This document shows, one piece after another, positions 32,606 through 43,657 of a DNA stretch of 64,000 nt (position 1 is the first letter of the stretch; each line of letters opens with the position of its first letter). Source of the stretch: an uncultured Sulfitobacter sp. (lineage in GTDB: Bacteria > Pseudomonadota > Alphaproteobacteria > Rhodobacterales > Rhodobacteraceae). The translations under genes were made by a program, and so were the position numbers. The stretch spans positions 62,001 through 126,000 of the forward strand of contig CAJXSZ010000005.1 of NCBI GenBank assembly GCA_913060815.1. Reading direction: 5' to 3'. Under the pieces are notes generated by a model. The model did not search any database and was not told the DNA's origin. It worked only from the letters and a program-made list of their open reading frames with translations.

Positions 32606-35070
32606 GGCGTTTGCGGGACCAACTGCGTGACGCCGACGGCGGCAGCACGGGCAAGGTCTTGGTCCAGTGACATTGGTATATATTCACCGCGGCGCCATAG
32701 CTGCGCCAGATCGTCGTAATGCCGTGACAGGAAGTGACCTGATTGACCCGTTGACGTCACAAAGACCGAGCTGTCAGGATCGGCGAAATCATAGACCCCG
32801 CGGTAGCCCGCGCCGTGTACGTTTTGAAAGGGATCAGGATCGCTCCCCTTGGTGCGACCTCGCATGAGGGTGTTATCTCCGCCAGAGGTGCTTTGGCGGA
32901 TGTTGACGAAATACCGCAGGAGCGGAACCTCGCCCAGCACGGGATGGTCATGGGTGGCCTGATGGGCATCGCCCCAGCGCAGGGATTCGAGGGCTGTTCC
33001 ATAGTCTTGCGATATCTCGAGCAGCGCGTCGTCCAGCGCCAGTCGCGCCATATCTGCACAGGTCTCGACAGGAGCGGATTGGAACACATCGCACCATGCG
33101 GATGCCCCCTCAATGTCGCGGAACACGCGCTCAATAAACAGCGGCTCCACGTGCTCGAATTCGGTCGCGAGGGGTCCCAGTTCGTCGCGAATGAGGCGCT
33201 CTTGCAGGGCGCGCAGCCAAGTGGCGTAGATGAGCGGCTCTGGCATATGCTCGTTCATCTCACCGGACCAGCCTGCCAGCAGCTCCAGCGCATCCTCGCG
33301 CAGCGCTTCGGGCGTGCCAGCGGGGGCAGCCTCCCCCGTGAACCACAGCTCGGCACCGATCAGAGGTAGGAGCGAGCGGGCGGTGAAGCTGACGGTATCG
33401 AGTTGGACTTCGATGAAGCTGTCGCGGGTGTGGACCTGACGGCCTTGCATCAGGCGCTGCCAGCGCTGTACGCGCTGTGTGTCTCCCCACAGATAGGAGA
33501 TGTGGTTGGGAAAAGGTCGCGAAACCATCTTGTTGTTTGTGTTGCCCAAGATGCCGCCAGCCGGCGCAACAAATCCGGGATTGGCGGTAAAGGGCAAGAT
33601 ACCTTGCCAGCGGTTTGCCGCGATCCAGCCGGGACTAGGCATGCGCCCTTGGCTCTGGTGATTGGGATCACGCTTGGGGACCGCACCTATGGTTTTCATC
33701 GCAATGGTCTCGCGGTCCACAAGCGTGAGGTTCTGGGAGGGGGCCGTGAATTTTGCCGCAGCCTCAATGCCGTCGGCTACCGTTTTGGAGCGCATAAGTT
33801 CCATTGCGGCCTGTAGCGTTGTGTCGCGCTGGCTCAGCACTGTCCACGCAACAGACGCCACATGACCAGGTGGCGTGATTGCAGCGAGATTATAATGGCT
33901 TCCAGGGAGGACGGGGCCGTTATCTGTCCAGCGCAAGGTGAGCGTGACGGGATCGAGGTCTTTGACGTTGATGATAGAGGCGCGGGTGCGAAACTTCTTG
34001 AATCCGTCGGGCGTGCGGTACTCTTCGCGATTGGCGGGGTTAAGCTCTTCGATATAGACGTCCTGGTCATCAAGGTAGGATGAGGTCAGCCCCCAACCCA
34101 GATCGGCAGAGCGACCTGCCAGCACCACAGGAATGCCGGGGATCGTTGCGCCAATCACGCCGCCTGTCTCAAGCTCGAGCCGCGCGAGATACCAGATGGC
34201 GGGAGCAGTAAAGCCCAGATGCGGATCGTTCGCGAGCAAGGTACCACCAGAGGCAGATCGCGAGGGGGCCGCCGCCCATGCATTGGATGCACCCGCGAGC
34301 GCAGTCCGCTTGAACGGCGAAAGCGGATGTTGGGCAAACGGTTCTGTGTTCGCAAATTGTGGTACATCAGGGAATAGCGTCGCATAGCGGGGTAAGGCGG
34401 CAACGCCTGTGCCAGGGGCGTCGGGCAGGATATCGCGCAGCCGTGCATCATCGGGCAGCGCCAGCGAAACGCGCGCGCGTATCACTTCGGCGTCCAGATG
34501 GCCTGACAGTTGGAGCCCCATGAGTTTTATTATGGCAATGCTGTCGGCAGGCCGCCACGGGGCCATAGGCGCGTTAAACAGGAACATCTCGGGCGCCCCA
34601 CGGCCGAGTGCCTCCGTGTTGATCTGGTCAAGCCGTGCGTTCACACCCGCAGAATATGCGCGCAATGCGCTTTGAGTGGCAGGGTCGAGCGCCTCCATTG
34701 AGGCGACAGACAAAGCGTATATGTCAAAACGGCGCAGAAGCTTGTCCACATCCAGTGTCGATGCACCGAAAATCTCGGACAGCCGCCCTTGCGCCGTGCG
34801 GCGCAGCGTCGTCATCTGCCACATGCGGTCTTGGGCATGGGCAAAGCCGAGGCCAAAGAAGACATCCTCATCCGCGGGCCCGAAGATATGGGGCACATTT
34901 GCATTGTCGCGCACAATCTCCACGGGATGCGCAAGGTTGGGCACTTCGATTTCAGCGGTATAGTCGGGCAGGGAGCGCGAGGCGAGCCAATAGATCATGC
35001 TCACCGCCAGCACGGCCAAGACCAGCAATGTCGCGGCCAGTCTGATTAGCCAGCGAAAAACCAATGCCAT
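32602..35070 (-). CDS. Penicillin acylase family protein (Ntn hydrolase)
   Basis: 822 aa; [31 protein letters not shown] with presumed Ser nucleophile; [14 protein letters not shown]. Confidence 0.94.
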   Translation of the reverse strand: MALVFRWLIRLAATLLVLAVLAVSMIYWLASRSLPDYTAEIEVPNLAHPVEIVRDNANVPHIFGPADEDVFFGLGFAHAQDRMWQMTTLRRTAQGRLSEIFGASTLDVDKLLRRFDIYALSVASMEALDPATQSALRAYSAGVNARLDQINTEALGRGAPEMFLFNAPMAPWRPADSIAIIKLMGLQLSGHLDAEVIRARVSLALPDDARLRDILPDAPGTGVAALPRYATLFPDVPQFANTEPFAQHPLSPFKRTALAGASNAWAAAPSRSASGGTLLANDPHLGFTAPAIWYLARLELETGGVIGATIPGIPVVLAGRSADLGWGLTSSYLDDQDVYIEELNPANREEYRTPDGFKKFRTRASIINVKDLDPVTLTLRWTDNGPVLPGSHYNLAAITPPGHVASVAWTVLSQRDTTLQAAMELMRSKTVADGIEAAAKFTAPSQNLTLVDRETIAMKTIGAVPKRDPNHQSQGRMPSPGWIAANRWQGILPFTANPGFVAPAGGILGNTNNKMVSRPFPNHISYLWGDTQRVQRWQRLMQGRQVHTRDSFIEVQLDTVSFTARSLLPLIGAELWFTGEAAPAGTPEALREDALELLAGWSGEMNEHMPEPLIYATWLRALQERLIRDELGPLATEFEHVEPLFIERVFRDIEGASAWCDVFQSAPVETCADMARLALDDALLEISQDYGTALESLRWGDAHQATHDHPVLGEVPLLRYFVNIRQSTSGGDNTLMRGRTKGSDPDPFQNVHGAGYRGVYDFADPDSSVFVTSTGQSGHFLSRHYDDLAQLWRRGEYIPMSLDQDLARAAAVGVTQLVPQTP

Positions 35071-35172
35071 TGCGATATCCCTCTCAAAACAGACACCGCG
35101 CGTTTGACCCTACGGTCTGCGGTGATAGGTAGTTGCGCAGCAATAGCGCAACATCAAAGCAAGGAAAAGCAA

Positions 35173-36045
35173 ATGGCTAAGCTGGCATTTTTAGGTCTGG
35201 GCGTAATGGGAGGGCCAATGGCGGGCCATCTGCAAAAAGCGGGCCATGATGTAACCGTATATAACCGTACGACGTCGAAAGCGGAAAGCTGGGCCAAGAC
35301 ATATGGCGGCACGCATGCCGCTACGCCGAAAGAGGCCGCCGAGGGTGCCGAGTTTGTTTTCTCATGTGTAGGCAATGATGATGATCTGCGCTCTGTCACA
35401 CTTGGGGATGAGGGCGCGTTCGCTGCAATGGCGTCTGGTACCGTGTTCGTTGACCACACCACCGTATCAGCAGCAGTGACCCGTGAGCTGTTTGATGTGG
35501 CCAAGGCGCAGGGTGTCGATTTCGTCGATGCGCCCATCTCGGGCGGTCAGGCGGGCGCGGAAAATGCGCAACTGTCGATCATGTGCGGTGGTGATGCGCC
35601 TGCGTTTGACCGTGCGCTGCCCGTGATGGAGGTTTATTCCAAAATCTGCCGCCGCATCGGCGAGAGTGGCGCAGGCCAGATGACCAAGATGTGCAACCAG
35701 ATTGCAATCGCGGGTGTGGTTCAGGGCCTCTCCGAAGCGCTGCATTTCGCGGAGAAGGCGGGCCTTGACGGGCGCGCGGTTGTCGAGGTGATCTCTCAAG
35801 GTGCGGCGGGCAGCTGGCAGATGGCCAACCGCTATGAGACGATGCTTGATGATGAATTCAACCACGGCTTCGCGGTCGACTGGATGCGCAAGGATTTGGG
35901 TATTTGCCTTGATACGGCGGATGAGACGGGTGCGAGCTTGCCGCTCACGGCCTTGGTCGATCAATTCTACAAAGATGTGCAGAACATGGACGGCGGGCGT
36001 TGGGACACCTCAAGCCTGATCCAGCGCTTGCGTAAACTGGGCTAA
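35173..36045 (+). CDS. NAD(P)-dependent oxidoreductase, 3-hydroxyisobutyrate dehydrogenase family
   Basis: AFLGLGVMGGPMAGHLQKAGHDVTVYNRT; FVDAPISGGQAGAENAQLSIMCGG. Confidence 0.93.
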   Translation: MAKLAFLGLGVMGGPMAGHLQKAGHDVTVYNRTTSKAESWAKTYGGTHAATPKEAAEGAEFVFSCVGNDDDLRSVTLGDEGAFAAMASGTVFVDHTTVSAAVTRELFDVAKAQGVDFVDAPISGGQAGAENAQLSIMCGGDAPAFDRALPVMEVYSKICRRIGESGAGQMTKMCNQIAIAGVVQGLSEALHFAEKAGLDGRAVVEVISQGAAGSWQMANRYETMLDDEFNHGFAVDWMRKDLGICLDTADETGASLPLTALVDQFYKDVQNMDGGRWDTSSLIQRLRKLG

Positions 36046-36060
36046 TCACCCCAAAGTAGT

Positions 36061-36088
36061 ATCGGCGCCAACATGTGCTGGCGCCGAT
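36061..36088. terminator. Bidirectional hairpin between convergent genes
   Basis: ATCGGCGCCA-N8-TGGCGCCGAT, 10-bp perfect stem. Confidence 0.65.
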
Positions 36089-36093
36089 TGTAC

Positions 36094-36660
36094 TCAGGGA
36101 ATGATGCGGGTGTATTTGCTGCCCTCTAGGGTGGCACCGACCCGCAGGCCTGCCCGCGCAAAGACCACGGCGAGCACGGGCGATAGCGCCGTTGTGGTAT
36201 CCGCGTTCACGCTGTCTCCGCGGTCCGAGATCACATATTCGACGTTTGCTCCAGCCGCCCAACCAGGGGCACTGCGAAAGTCGCCAAGAGCTTCATCGGT
36301 CATGAAGAACAGCACATGGGCGTATTGTTGTGCGCCGATCTGCAATCCGCCACTGGCCTTGGTCACAGAATAATAATCAACGGGCGTATTCCCGACCAGC
36401 AAAGCGCCACGGCCATAAGCGCCCCCAAGGCCAAGCCCAGCTTCGGTCACCAGCGGCATCACCAGCATGCCGTTCGATTTTTCGGCCAGTATGCGCGTGT
36501 TCGGGAACTCGCGGTACATCTGCGCCAGCGTGCTGTTCACACGCGCGTCAATCGTGCGCGCCCCGCTGGAGCCTACGCCATTGCCACACGCCGCAAGCGC
36601 GCCCGTGCTGGCTATTGCGCCAAGCGCAAATGCGCGGCGCGTAAAATTTGATTGGGTCAT
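36094..36660 (-). CDS. YSC84/SYLF-domain lipid-binding protein with signal peptide
   Basis: NFTRRAFALGAIASTGALAACG signal/lipobox-like; SNGMLVMPLVTEAGLGLGGAYGRGALLV SYLF pattern. Confidence 0.85.
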   Translation of the reverse strand: MTQSNFTRRAFALGAIASTGALAACGNGVGSSGARTIDARVNSTLAQMYREFPNTRILAEKSNGMLVMPLVTEAGLGLGGAYGRGALLVGNTPVDYYSVTKASGGLQIGAQQYAHVLFFMTDEALGDFRSAPGWAAGANVEYVISDRGDSVNADTTTALSPVLAVVFARAGLRVGATLEGSKYTRIIP

Positions 36661-36792
36661 TTGATTTGCCTGTCTCGTTACACTGCTCAATGGATGTGCC
36701 GGTATTGTCCAGCTTGACGTCTTGATAAGCGTTTTTTCGCGCCTTGTCATTGTATTTGAGCGCTTGGGCAAAAAGATGCCTCTGCTGTCGCT

Positions 36793-37149
36793 CTATAGCT
36801 GCATAAATCTGTGATCAAGGATATGAGGAAGGGTGAATTCAACCACCAGAACGGCACCGAAGAAAAGGATGAAGGCAACAATCACGACAATCCCTGCTTT
36901 GCGGAACTTACCACGCAAGAGGGTCGTGTCAGGGTTGGCGCGCCAGCGGGCTAATTCGTGCTCCAAGGGGAGCCTTGTCCAAAGGAACCGCCACGGTTTA
37001 AGCCCGTACGCCCGCCATATCACGCCCCAAATCTGCAAGATGAGGCGGAACTGGAAGAAGAGCATGATCAGAAACGCCATGACGAGAAAGACATAGATCG
37101 CGCCCAAGAGGACGATGACGGCTAGATCGAAGAAAGGTAAATCCGCCAC
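36793..37149 (-). CDS. Hypothetical membrane protein
   Basis: 118 aa with two hydrophobic segments; directly downstream of hemB on the same strand. Confidence 0.65.
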   Translation of the reverse strand: MADLPFFDLAVIVLLGAIYVFLVMAFLIMLFFQFRLILQIWGVIWRAYGLKPWRFLWTRLPLEHELARWRANPDTTLLRGKFRKAGIVVIVAFILFFGAVLVVEFTLPHILDHRFMQL

Positions 37150-37159
37150 GCCGCAGCGA

Positions 37160-38158
37160 TTATTTCGCCAGAAGCCGCGCCGCTGCAGGGGCGAAATATG
37201 TCAGGATGCCGTCACAGCCCGCGCGCTTGAAGGCCATCAGGCTTTCCATCATCACGCGTTCTTCGTCGATCATGCCCGCCGCTGATGCGGCTTTTATCAT
37301 GCTGAATTCGCCCGAGACCTGATAGGCGAAGGTGGGCGCGCCAAAGCTGTCTTTGACGCGGCGGCAGATGTCGAGATAGGGCAGGCCGGGTTTGACCATC
37401 ACCATATCCGCCCCCTCGGCAAGGTCCCGCGCCACAAGGCGCAGCGCCTCATCCGAGTTGGCATAATCCATCTGGTAGGTCTTTTTGTCCCCCGTGAGCG
37501 CACCTGATGCACCCACCGCATCGCGGAAGGGGCCATAGAACGCACTGGCGTATTTCGCGGCATAGCTGAGGATCATCACGTTGCGGTGCCCGTCCGCCTC
37601 GAGCCCCGCGCGGATCGCCCCGATGCGCCCGTCCATCATATCGGAGGGTCCGATGATGTCGGCCCCTGCACGGGCCTGCTCGACCGCCATCTTGACGAGC
37701 GCCTCAACCGTTTCGTCGTTGATGATCTCACCGTCTACGACAAAGCCGTCATGCCCGTTAATGTTGTAAGTATCCAGCGCCACATCTGTCATAATGATCA
37801 GATCAGGCAGCACCGCCTTGATCGCGCGAATGGCGCGGTTGACGTGGTTATCGGGATCCCAAGCGCCGGCACAATCCTCTGTGCGTTCCTCCAGCCCTGT
37901 GTAGGGAAACAGACACAACGCGCCAATACCCAGATCCCAAGCTTCCTGCGCGGCTTCTACAATCCGATCGACCGAGCGTCGCTTGACCCCCGGCATGGTC
38001 GGGATGTCTTCCACGATATCCTCGCCCGAGCGCACAAAGACAGGCCAGATAAAATCAGCGGGCGAAAGGTAGTTTTCACGCACCAAACCGCGGATGCCTT
38101 CGCTTTGGCGCACGCGGCGCAGGCGGGTTGCAGGGAACGGGGCTTGGATCGGGTTCAT
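37160..38158 (-). CDS. hemB: Delta-aminolevulinic acid dehydratase (porphobilinogen synthase)
   Basis: IQAPFPATRLRRVRQSEGIRGLVRENYLSPADFIWPVFV...IGPSDMMDGRIGAIR...MVKPGLPYLD. Confidence 0.97.
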   Translation of the reverse strand: MNPIQAPFPATRLRRVRQSEGIRGLVRENYLSPADFIWPVFVRSGEDIVEDIPTMPGVKRRSVDRIVEAAQEAWDLGIGALCLFPYTGLEERTEDCAGAWDPDNHVNRAIRAIKAVLPDLIIMTDVALDTYNINGHDGFVVDGEIINDETVEALVKMAVEQARAGADIIGPSDMMDGRIGAIRAGLEADGHRNVMILSYAAKYASAFYGPFRDAVGASGALTGDKKTYQMDYANSDEALRLVARDLAEGADMVMVKPGLPYLDICRRVKDSFGAPTFAYQVSGEFSMIKAASAAGMIDEERVMMESLMAFKRAGCDGILTYFAPAAARLLAK

Positions 38159-38287
38159 GGCGGATGTCCTTTTGGGCGCTGTCGGTTGAAGCTGACACGT
38201 ATTTTTGCGCGCCTCAAGAGGCTCTAGGGGTAGATATCGGACCGCCGCCCCGCTATGACACGGGTAACACGAATAACGAGTATTGCC

Positions 38288-38815
38288 TTGGACTGGTATC
38301 AGACCCTTTTTGAACTGATCGACATGCGCTCTTTCTCGAACCTGTGGTTCTGGATTGTGCTGGCTGTGGTGTGGTCAACGACCTCGCACTATGGGCTTGG
38401 CGTGCCGTTCGATATGGTGCTGCGCGCCAAGCGGCACGGGGGTCAGACAGAGATTGACCTAGAGGATCTGGTCCGCATCAACACCAACCGTTTGCTGTTC
38501 ATCGCACAGATGTCAGGGCTCTGGATTGCGGGATTTGTGTGCTTTTTCCTCACGATGCTCGGGCTATTGGGGTTCGTTTACGGCAATGAGTTTGCGCAGG
38601 CGCTGATCCTGCTGGGTTTGCCGCTATCACTGGTGGGCTTGCTGAGCCTTTCGACTGCGCGCCTGATCCAGGAAGAGGGCAGCACGGGCGAGCAATTGCG
38701 CCGCCGCTTGATGCGCCATCGTCTTTATACCCAGATCATCGGGATGATTGCCATTTTCGTGACGGCCCTGTGGGGCATGTATCAGAACCTTAGTGTCGGC
38801 CCTTTTGGCGGTTGA
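38288..38815 (+). CDS. Conserved roseobacter-type membrane protein (probable TTG start)
   Basis: LDWYQTLFELIDMRSFSNLWFWIVLAVVWSTTSHYGLGVPFDMV; ORF extends upstream to 38255. I recall homologues being labelled as a Suf-related component, unverified. Confidence 0.6.
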   Translation: MDWYQTLFELIDMRSFSNLWFWIVLAVVWSTTSHYGLGVPFDMVLRAKRHGGQTEIDLEDLVRINTNRLLFIAQMSGLWIAGFVCFFLTMLGLLGFVYGNEFAQALILLGLPLSLVGLLSLSTARLIQEEGSTGEQLRRRLMRHRLYTQIIGMIAIFVTALWGMYQNLSVGPFGG

Positions 38816-38848
38816 CGCCGCGCCTGCGCGTACCACATCAGAGGTCAC

Positions 38849-41800
38849 ATGAAACAATCCACCCATATAACGCTTTCTGGCGCGCCCGAGGGGTTTGACG
38901 CATCGCTACTGCTTGCAGAGGTTGCCAAATCAGGCAAGCCGCTGATCCATGTAGCGCGCGATGACAAACGCATGGCCGCGATGCAAGAGGCGCTGCGCTT
39001 TTTCGCACCAGACATGCCCGTGATCGTCTTTCCGGGGTGGGATTGCCTGCCCTATGATCGCATTTCGCCCAATGCCGACATTTCAGCCACCCGCATGGCG
39101 ACGCTGGCGGGGTTGGTTCATGCAATGCCCGCGCAGTTTATCCTGCTCACCACGATGAGCGCGGCGACCCAACGTGTACCGCCCCGCGACACCCTGCGCA
39201 CCGCGGCGTGGAGCGCGCAGGTCGGCGGGCGTGTGGACGAAAAGGCGCTGCGCGAATTTCTGGTGCGCATGGGTTTTGTGCAAAGCCCCACGGTGATGGA
39301 GCCCGGCGATTATGCCGTGCGCGGGGGCATTATCGACATCTACCCACCCGGTGATCTTGGGCCTGTGCGCCTTGATCTCTTCGGGGATATCCTCGACGGC
39401 GCACGCCGTTTCGACCCAGCAACTCAGCGCACGACGGAAAAGCTGGAGCTGGTCGAGCTTGCGCCTGTCTCCGAAGTCATCCTCGACGAGGCCGCGATCA
39501 CGCGCTTTCGCCAGAACTACCGTATCGAATTCGGCGCGGCGGGCACGGATGACCCGCTCTATGAGGCAATCAGTGCGGGACGCAAACATCAAGGTGCAGA
39601 GCATTGGCTGGCCTTTTACTACGAGAGCCTCGAGACGATATTCGACTATTTGCCAGAGGCGGCGGTCACCCTTGACGATCAGCTCACGGCGGCGCGGCTT
39701 GCACGTTGGGACTCCGTAGCGGATCAATACGAGACACGCAAAATCGCGATGGCCAACCGCTCGAAGATGGACAGTGTCTATAAGCCTGCGCCTGCGGAGG
39801 GGCTTTACCTCGACGATGCGGGCTGGGAAAACGCAATTGAAGGGCGGCGCGTGCTGCAACTCGCACCGCTTGCGCAGCCTACCGGAATGGGCGTGCTGGA
39901 TGCTGGCGGGCGTATCGGGCGCAATTTCGCCCCAGAGCGACAGCAGGAATCCATAAGCCTTTTCGGTGCCTTGGCGTCCTTTGTGAAGTCAAAACTTGAA
40001 GATGGTCCCGTTCTCATCGCAAGCTACTCCGAAGGCGCGCGCGAACGCCTTTCGGGATTGATCGAAGAAGAAGGCCTGTCCGAGGCGATCCCCGTACGCG
40101 ATGCCACCCGTGTCGGTAAACGCGGCCTTCATCTGGCCGTTTGGGCGTTGGAGCACGGGTTCGAGGGGCCGATGCCCACCGATAAGGAGCGCACGCTCAC
40201 TGTCATTTCCGAACAGGATGTCTTGGGCGATCGCCTGATCCGTCGCCCCAAACGCAAGCGGCGCGCCGAGAATTTCCTCAGCGAGGTTCAAAGCCTTACG
40301 CCCAATGATCTGGTCGTCCATGTGGATCACGGCGTGGGCCGCTATCTCGGGATGGAGGTCATCACAGCCATCGGCGCGGCCCATGAATGTCTGGTGCTGG
40401 AATACGCGGAGCAATCGAAGCTGTATCTGCCAGTCGAGAACATCGAACTGCTGAGCCGCTATGGCCATGAGGAAGGCTTGCTCGACAAGCTCGGCGGCGG
40501 GGCGTGGCAGTCCAAAAAGGCCAAGCTCAAGGAACGCATTCGCGAGATGGCCGACAAGCTTATCCGCATTGCGGCAGAGCGCGCCCTGCGCCGCGCGCCG
40601 GTGCTGGAGCCGCCTGCGGGCATGTGGGACGCATTTTCTGCGCGGTTCCCGTATCAGGAGACTGATGATCAGCTTTCCGCCATTGGCGATGTGATCGACG
40701 ATCTGACCAGCGGCAATCCGATGGACCGTCTGGTCGTTGGCGATGTTGGCTTTGGCAAGACCGAAGTGGCGATGCGCGCCGCCTTTGTCGCCGCCATGTC
40801 AGGCGTGCAGGTCGCGGTGATCGCGCCCACGACGCTGCTTGCACGCCAGCACTATAAGTCCTTTGCCGAGCGGTATCGCGGCTTTCCCATTGAGGTCCGT
40901 CAGCTTAGCCGCTTTGTAAGCGCCAAAGAAGCCACCGCCACGCGGGACGGCATCACAAAAGGAACCGTGGACATCGTCATCGGTACCCATGCGCTGCTGG
41001 CCAAAACGATCAAATTCAACAACCTCGGTCTGCTCGTCATTGATGAGGAGCAGCATTTCGGTGTGGGCCATAAAGAAAGGCTCAAGTCCATGCGCACGGA
41101 TGTGCATGTACTAACGCTGACTGCCACACCGATCCCGCGCACCCTGCAACTGAGCCTGACAGGGGTGCGTGATCTGAGCATTATCGGCACGCCGCCTGTG
41201 GATCGCCTCAGCATTCGTACATATGTCTCCGAATTCGACAAAGTGACCCTGCGCGAGGCGCTGCTGCGCGAGCATTATCGCGGGGGGCAGTCTTTCTATG
41301 TTGTACCGCGCGTCTCCGATCTGCCCGAGATTGAGGCGTTTCTCAAAGAGCAGCTGCCCGAGCTAAGCTATATCGTGGCGCATGGCCAGATGGCGGCGGG
41401 CGAGCTGGATGACCGCATGAACGCCTTTTACGACGGCAGCTATGACATCCTTCTGGCCACGACCATTGTAGAGAGTGGGCTGGACATCCCGACTGCCAAC
41501 ACGATGATCATGCACCGTGCGGATATGTTCGGCCTGGCGCAGCTTTACCAGATCAGGGGCCGTGTGGGCCGCTCCAAAACCCGCGCTTATGCGTATCTGA
41601 CCACCAAACCACGCGCCAAGCTCACCCCGCTCGCGGAGAAACGCCTGCGTGTCATCGGCTCGCTCGACACGCTGGGGGCAGGGTTTACGCTTGCCTCCCA
41701 AGACCTCGATATTCGCGGCGCTGGGAACCTGCTGGGCGAAGAGCAATCAGGCCAGATGCGCGACGTGGGCTTTGAGTTGTACCAGTCTATGCTCGAGGAC

Positions 41801-42343
41801 GCGATTGCAAAGATCCGCTCGGGCCAGCTGGAGGGAGTGGTGGACAATGACGGCCAATGGGCACCGCAGATCAATCTTGGCGTGCCAGTGCTCATCCCCG
41901 AGGCCTATGTACCTGATCTGGATGTGCGCCTCGGCCTCTACCGTCGCCTGTCAGAGCTCACTAAGAAGGTCGAGCTTGAAGGCTTCGCCGCCGAATTGAT
42001 TGACCGCTTTGGTCCACTGCCGCGCGAGGTGAATACGCTCATGCTCGTGGTCCGTATCAAGGCCATGTGCAAGCGCGCAGGCATCTCGAAACTTGACGGC
42101 GGCCCGAAGGGAGCGACGATCCAGTTCCACAACGATAAATTCGCCTCTCCCGAAGGTCTTGTGCAGTTCATTCAGGACCAGCGCGGGTTGGCGAAGGTTA
42201 AAGACAACAAGATCGTCGTGAAACGGGATTGGCCTACAGATACCGACAAGATCAAAGGCGCGTTTGCAATTGCCCGTGATCTGGCCGAGCATGTGGTCGC
42301 CCGTGAGAAAGGGCTTAAAAAGAAGGCCAAGGCCAAAGCTTAA
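38849..42343 (+). CDS. mfd: Transcription-repair coupling factor
   Basis: 1164 aa; DLVVHVDHGVGRYLG, GDVGFGKTEVAMRAAF, DEEQHFGVGHKERLK, QIRGRVGRS. Confidence 0.98.
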   Translation: MKQSTHITLSGAPEGFDASLLLAEVAKSGKPLIHVARDDKRMAAMQEALRFFAPDMPVIVFPGWDCLPYDRISPNADISATRMATLAGLVHAMPAQFILLTTMSAATQRVPPRDTLRTAAWSAQVGGRVDEKALREFLVRMGFVQSPTVMEPGDYAVRGGIIDIYPPGDLGPVRLDLFGDILDGARRFDPATQRTTEKLELVELAPVSEVILDEAAITRFRQNYRIEFGAAGTDDPLYEAISAGRKHQGAEHWLAFYYESLETIFDYLPEAAVTLDDQLTAARLARWDSVADQYETRKIAMANRSKMDSVYKPAPAEGLYLDDAGWENAIEGRRVLQLAPLAQPTGMGVLDAGGRIGRNFAPERQQESISLFGALASFVKSKLEDGPVLIASYSEGARERLSGLIEEEGLSEAIPVRDATRVGKRGLHLAVWALEHGFEGPMPTDKERTLTVISEQDVLGDRLIRRPKRKRRAENFLSEVQSLTPNDLVVHVDHGVGRYLGMEVITAIGAAHECLVLEYAEQSKLYLPVENIELLSRYGHEEGLLDKLGGGAWQSKKAKLKERIREMADKLIRIAAERALRRAPVLEPPAGMWDAFSARFPYQETDDQLSAIGDVIDDLTSGNPMDRLVVGDVGFGKTEVAMRAAFVAAMSGVQVAVIAPTTLLARQHYKSFAERYRGFPIEVRQLSRFVSAKEATATRDGITKGTVDIVIGTHALLAKTIKFNNLGLLVIDEEQHFGVGHKERLKSMRTDVHVLTLTATPIPRTLQLSLTGVRDLSIIGTPPVDRLSIRTYVSEFDKVTLREALLREHYRGGQSFYVVPRVSDLPEIEAFLKEQLPELSYIVAHGQMAAGELDDRMNAFYDGSYDILLATTIVESGLDIPTANTMIMHRADMFGLAQLYQIRGRVGRSKTRAYAYLTTKPRAKLTPLAEKRLRVIGSLDTLGAGFTLASQDLDIRGAGNLLGEEQSGQMRDVGFELYQSMLEDAIAKIRSGQLEGVVDNDGQWAPQINLGVPVLIPEAYVPDLDVRLGLYRRLSELTKKVELEGFAAELIDRFGPLPREVNTLMLVVRIKAMCKRAGISKLDGGPKGATIQFHNDKFASPEGLVQFIQDQRGLAKVKDNKIVVKRDWPTDTDKIKGAFAIARDLAEHVVAREKGLKKKAKAKA

Positions 42344-43560
42344 ACAATTGGCAAATTTGCGATATGGCGCTTCATCCGCATCATCGCCCCAAGGCTGATC
42401 GCTGCCAGAACGAGCACTGAGACAACGAGGAGTGTCTCACTTCCGTTGAACATCGTGCCAATCGGGCCAGAAATTGCCACGGCGCCGACAGTCGAGACAG
42501 CCCCGATCACAGAGGCTGCCATCCCCGCAATATGGCCCATCGGCTCCATCGCGAGGGCGTTCAGGTTGCCAAAGCTCAGGCCTGCTTGGAAGAAAATAAA
42601 AATCTGCCAGAAAACGAAAAAGTAGAACCCCGTACTGCCTGCGCCGAGATCAAAGACGATGAAGGCACCCGACAGCGCTATCTGTGCGACCAGTGCAGAG
42701 GTGATAAGCCGCCACATTCCCAAACGGACCACAAGAAGCGCGTTCAGCAGGCTGGCACTCCCCGAAGCGAGGGCAACGAAAAAGAACCAGTACGGAAACT
42801 CATCTCCGCGCCCGTAGACCAGGTCATAGACAGGTTGGACGAGCATAAGCGTGAGAAACAGCATGGCCGACACCAGCATTTGCACCACAATCGACAAGCG
42901 CGCGACAGGATGGCCCATGACCTCGGCCACAGCAGAGAGTACCAGCGACATGCGCATCGGCCGGCGGTTCTCAACGGCAAGGGTCTCGGGCAGGCGGATC
43001 ATCATCCAGATGACGTGGAGGAGACCAAAGGCGATGAAGGCGATAAAAATGCTCCGCCAACCCGAGAAGCTGATGATCCAAGCGCCCAGCAGCGGTGCAA
43101 TGGCGGGAACAAGCACAAAGACCATCATCACGACCGACATCACCTGTGCCATTTGACGCCCCAGAAAACGATCACGTGCAATGGCGTTCGAGATGACACG
43201 TGGACCCGCGGCGCCAAGCCCCTGGAGAACCCTCGCAGCAAGTACCACCTCGAAAGACTGACTTACAAAGGCGATGCCTGCGCCTGCGATGAATAGACTG
43301 CTAAAGAACACCAGCACCCGTTTGCGCCCGAAAGCATCCGAAAGGGGGCCGGTAAAGAACGTACCAACTCCCATCCCCAGCAAGAACGCGCTCAGGATTA
43401 GCGGCGCGTTTTCCAACCGCTCGGGCGTGAGCTCCAGCCCGATCTGGGGCAGGGCGGGCAACATTGCGTCAATTGAAAACGCCACAGAGGCGAGCATCAT
43501 AGCGAGAAGGGCGACAAATTCTGTGCGGCCCATGGGGAAAGTAGTTTTTGGGCCTGACAA
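42340..43560 (-). CDS. Bcr/CflA-type multidrug efflux MFS transporter
   Basis: 12-TM MFS; SIDAMLPALPQIG, GPLSDAFGRKRVLV; stop overlaps the mfd stop. Confidence 0.92.
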   Translation of the reverse strand: MSGPKTTFPMGRTEFVALLAMMLASVAFSIDAMLPALPQIGLELTPERLENAPLILSAFLLGMGVGTFFTGPLSDAFGRKRVLVFFSSLFIAGAGIAFVSQSFEVVLAARVLQGLGAAGPRVISNAIARDRFLGRQMAQVMSVVMMVFVLVPAIAPLLGAWIISFSGWRSIFIAFIAFGLLHVIWMMIRLPETLAVENRRPMRMSLVLSAVAEVMGHPVARLSIVVQMLVSAMLFLTLMLVQPVYDLVYGRGDEFPYWFFFVALASGSASLLNALLVVRLGMWRLITSALVAQIALSGAFIVFDLGAGSTGFYFFVFWQIFIFFQAGLSFGNLNALAMEPMGHIAGMAASVIGAVSTVGAVAISGPIGTMFNGSETLLVVSVLVLAAISLGAMMRMKRHIANLPIV

Positions 43561-43657
43561 TGGGTGCTCCAGTACGGATGCGTACCAAACGCACGATCCT
43601 CAAGGTTTGATAACCCTAAGTTGCAACGCCTGCAATCTTATTCATTACAACGGGTTG

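Noticed and set aside
42340-42343. Overlapping stop codons of convergent mfd and MFS gene (TTAA)
   Set aside because: Real but common in compact bacterial genomes; not reported as a finding.
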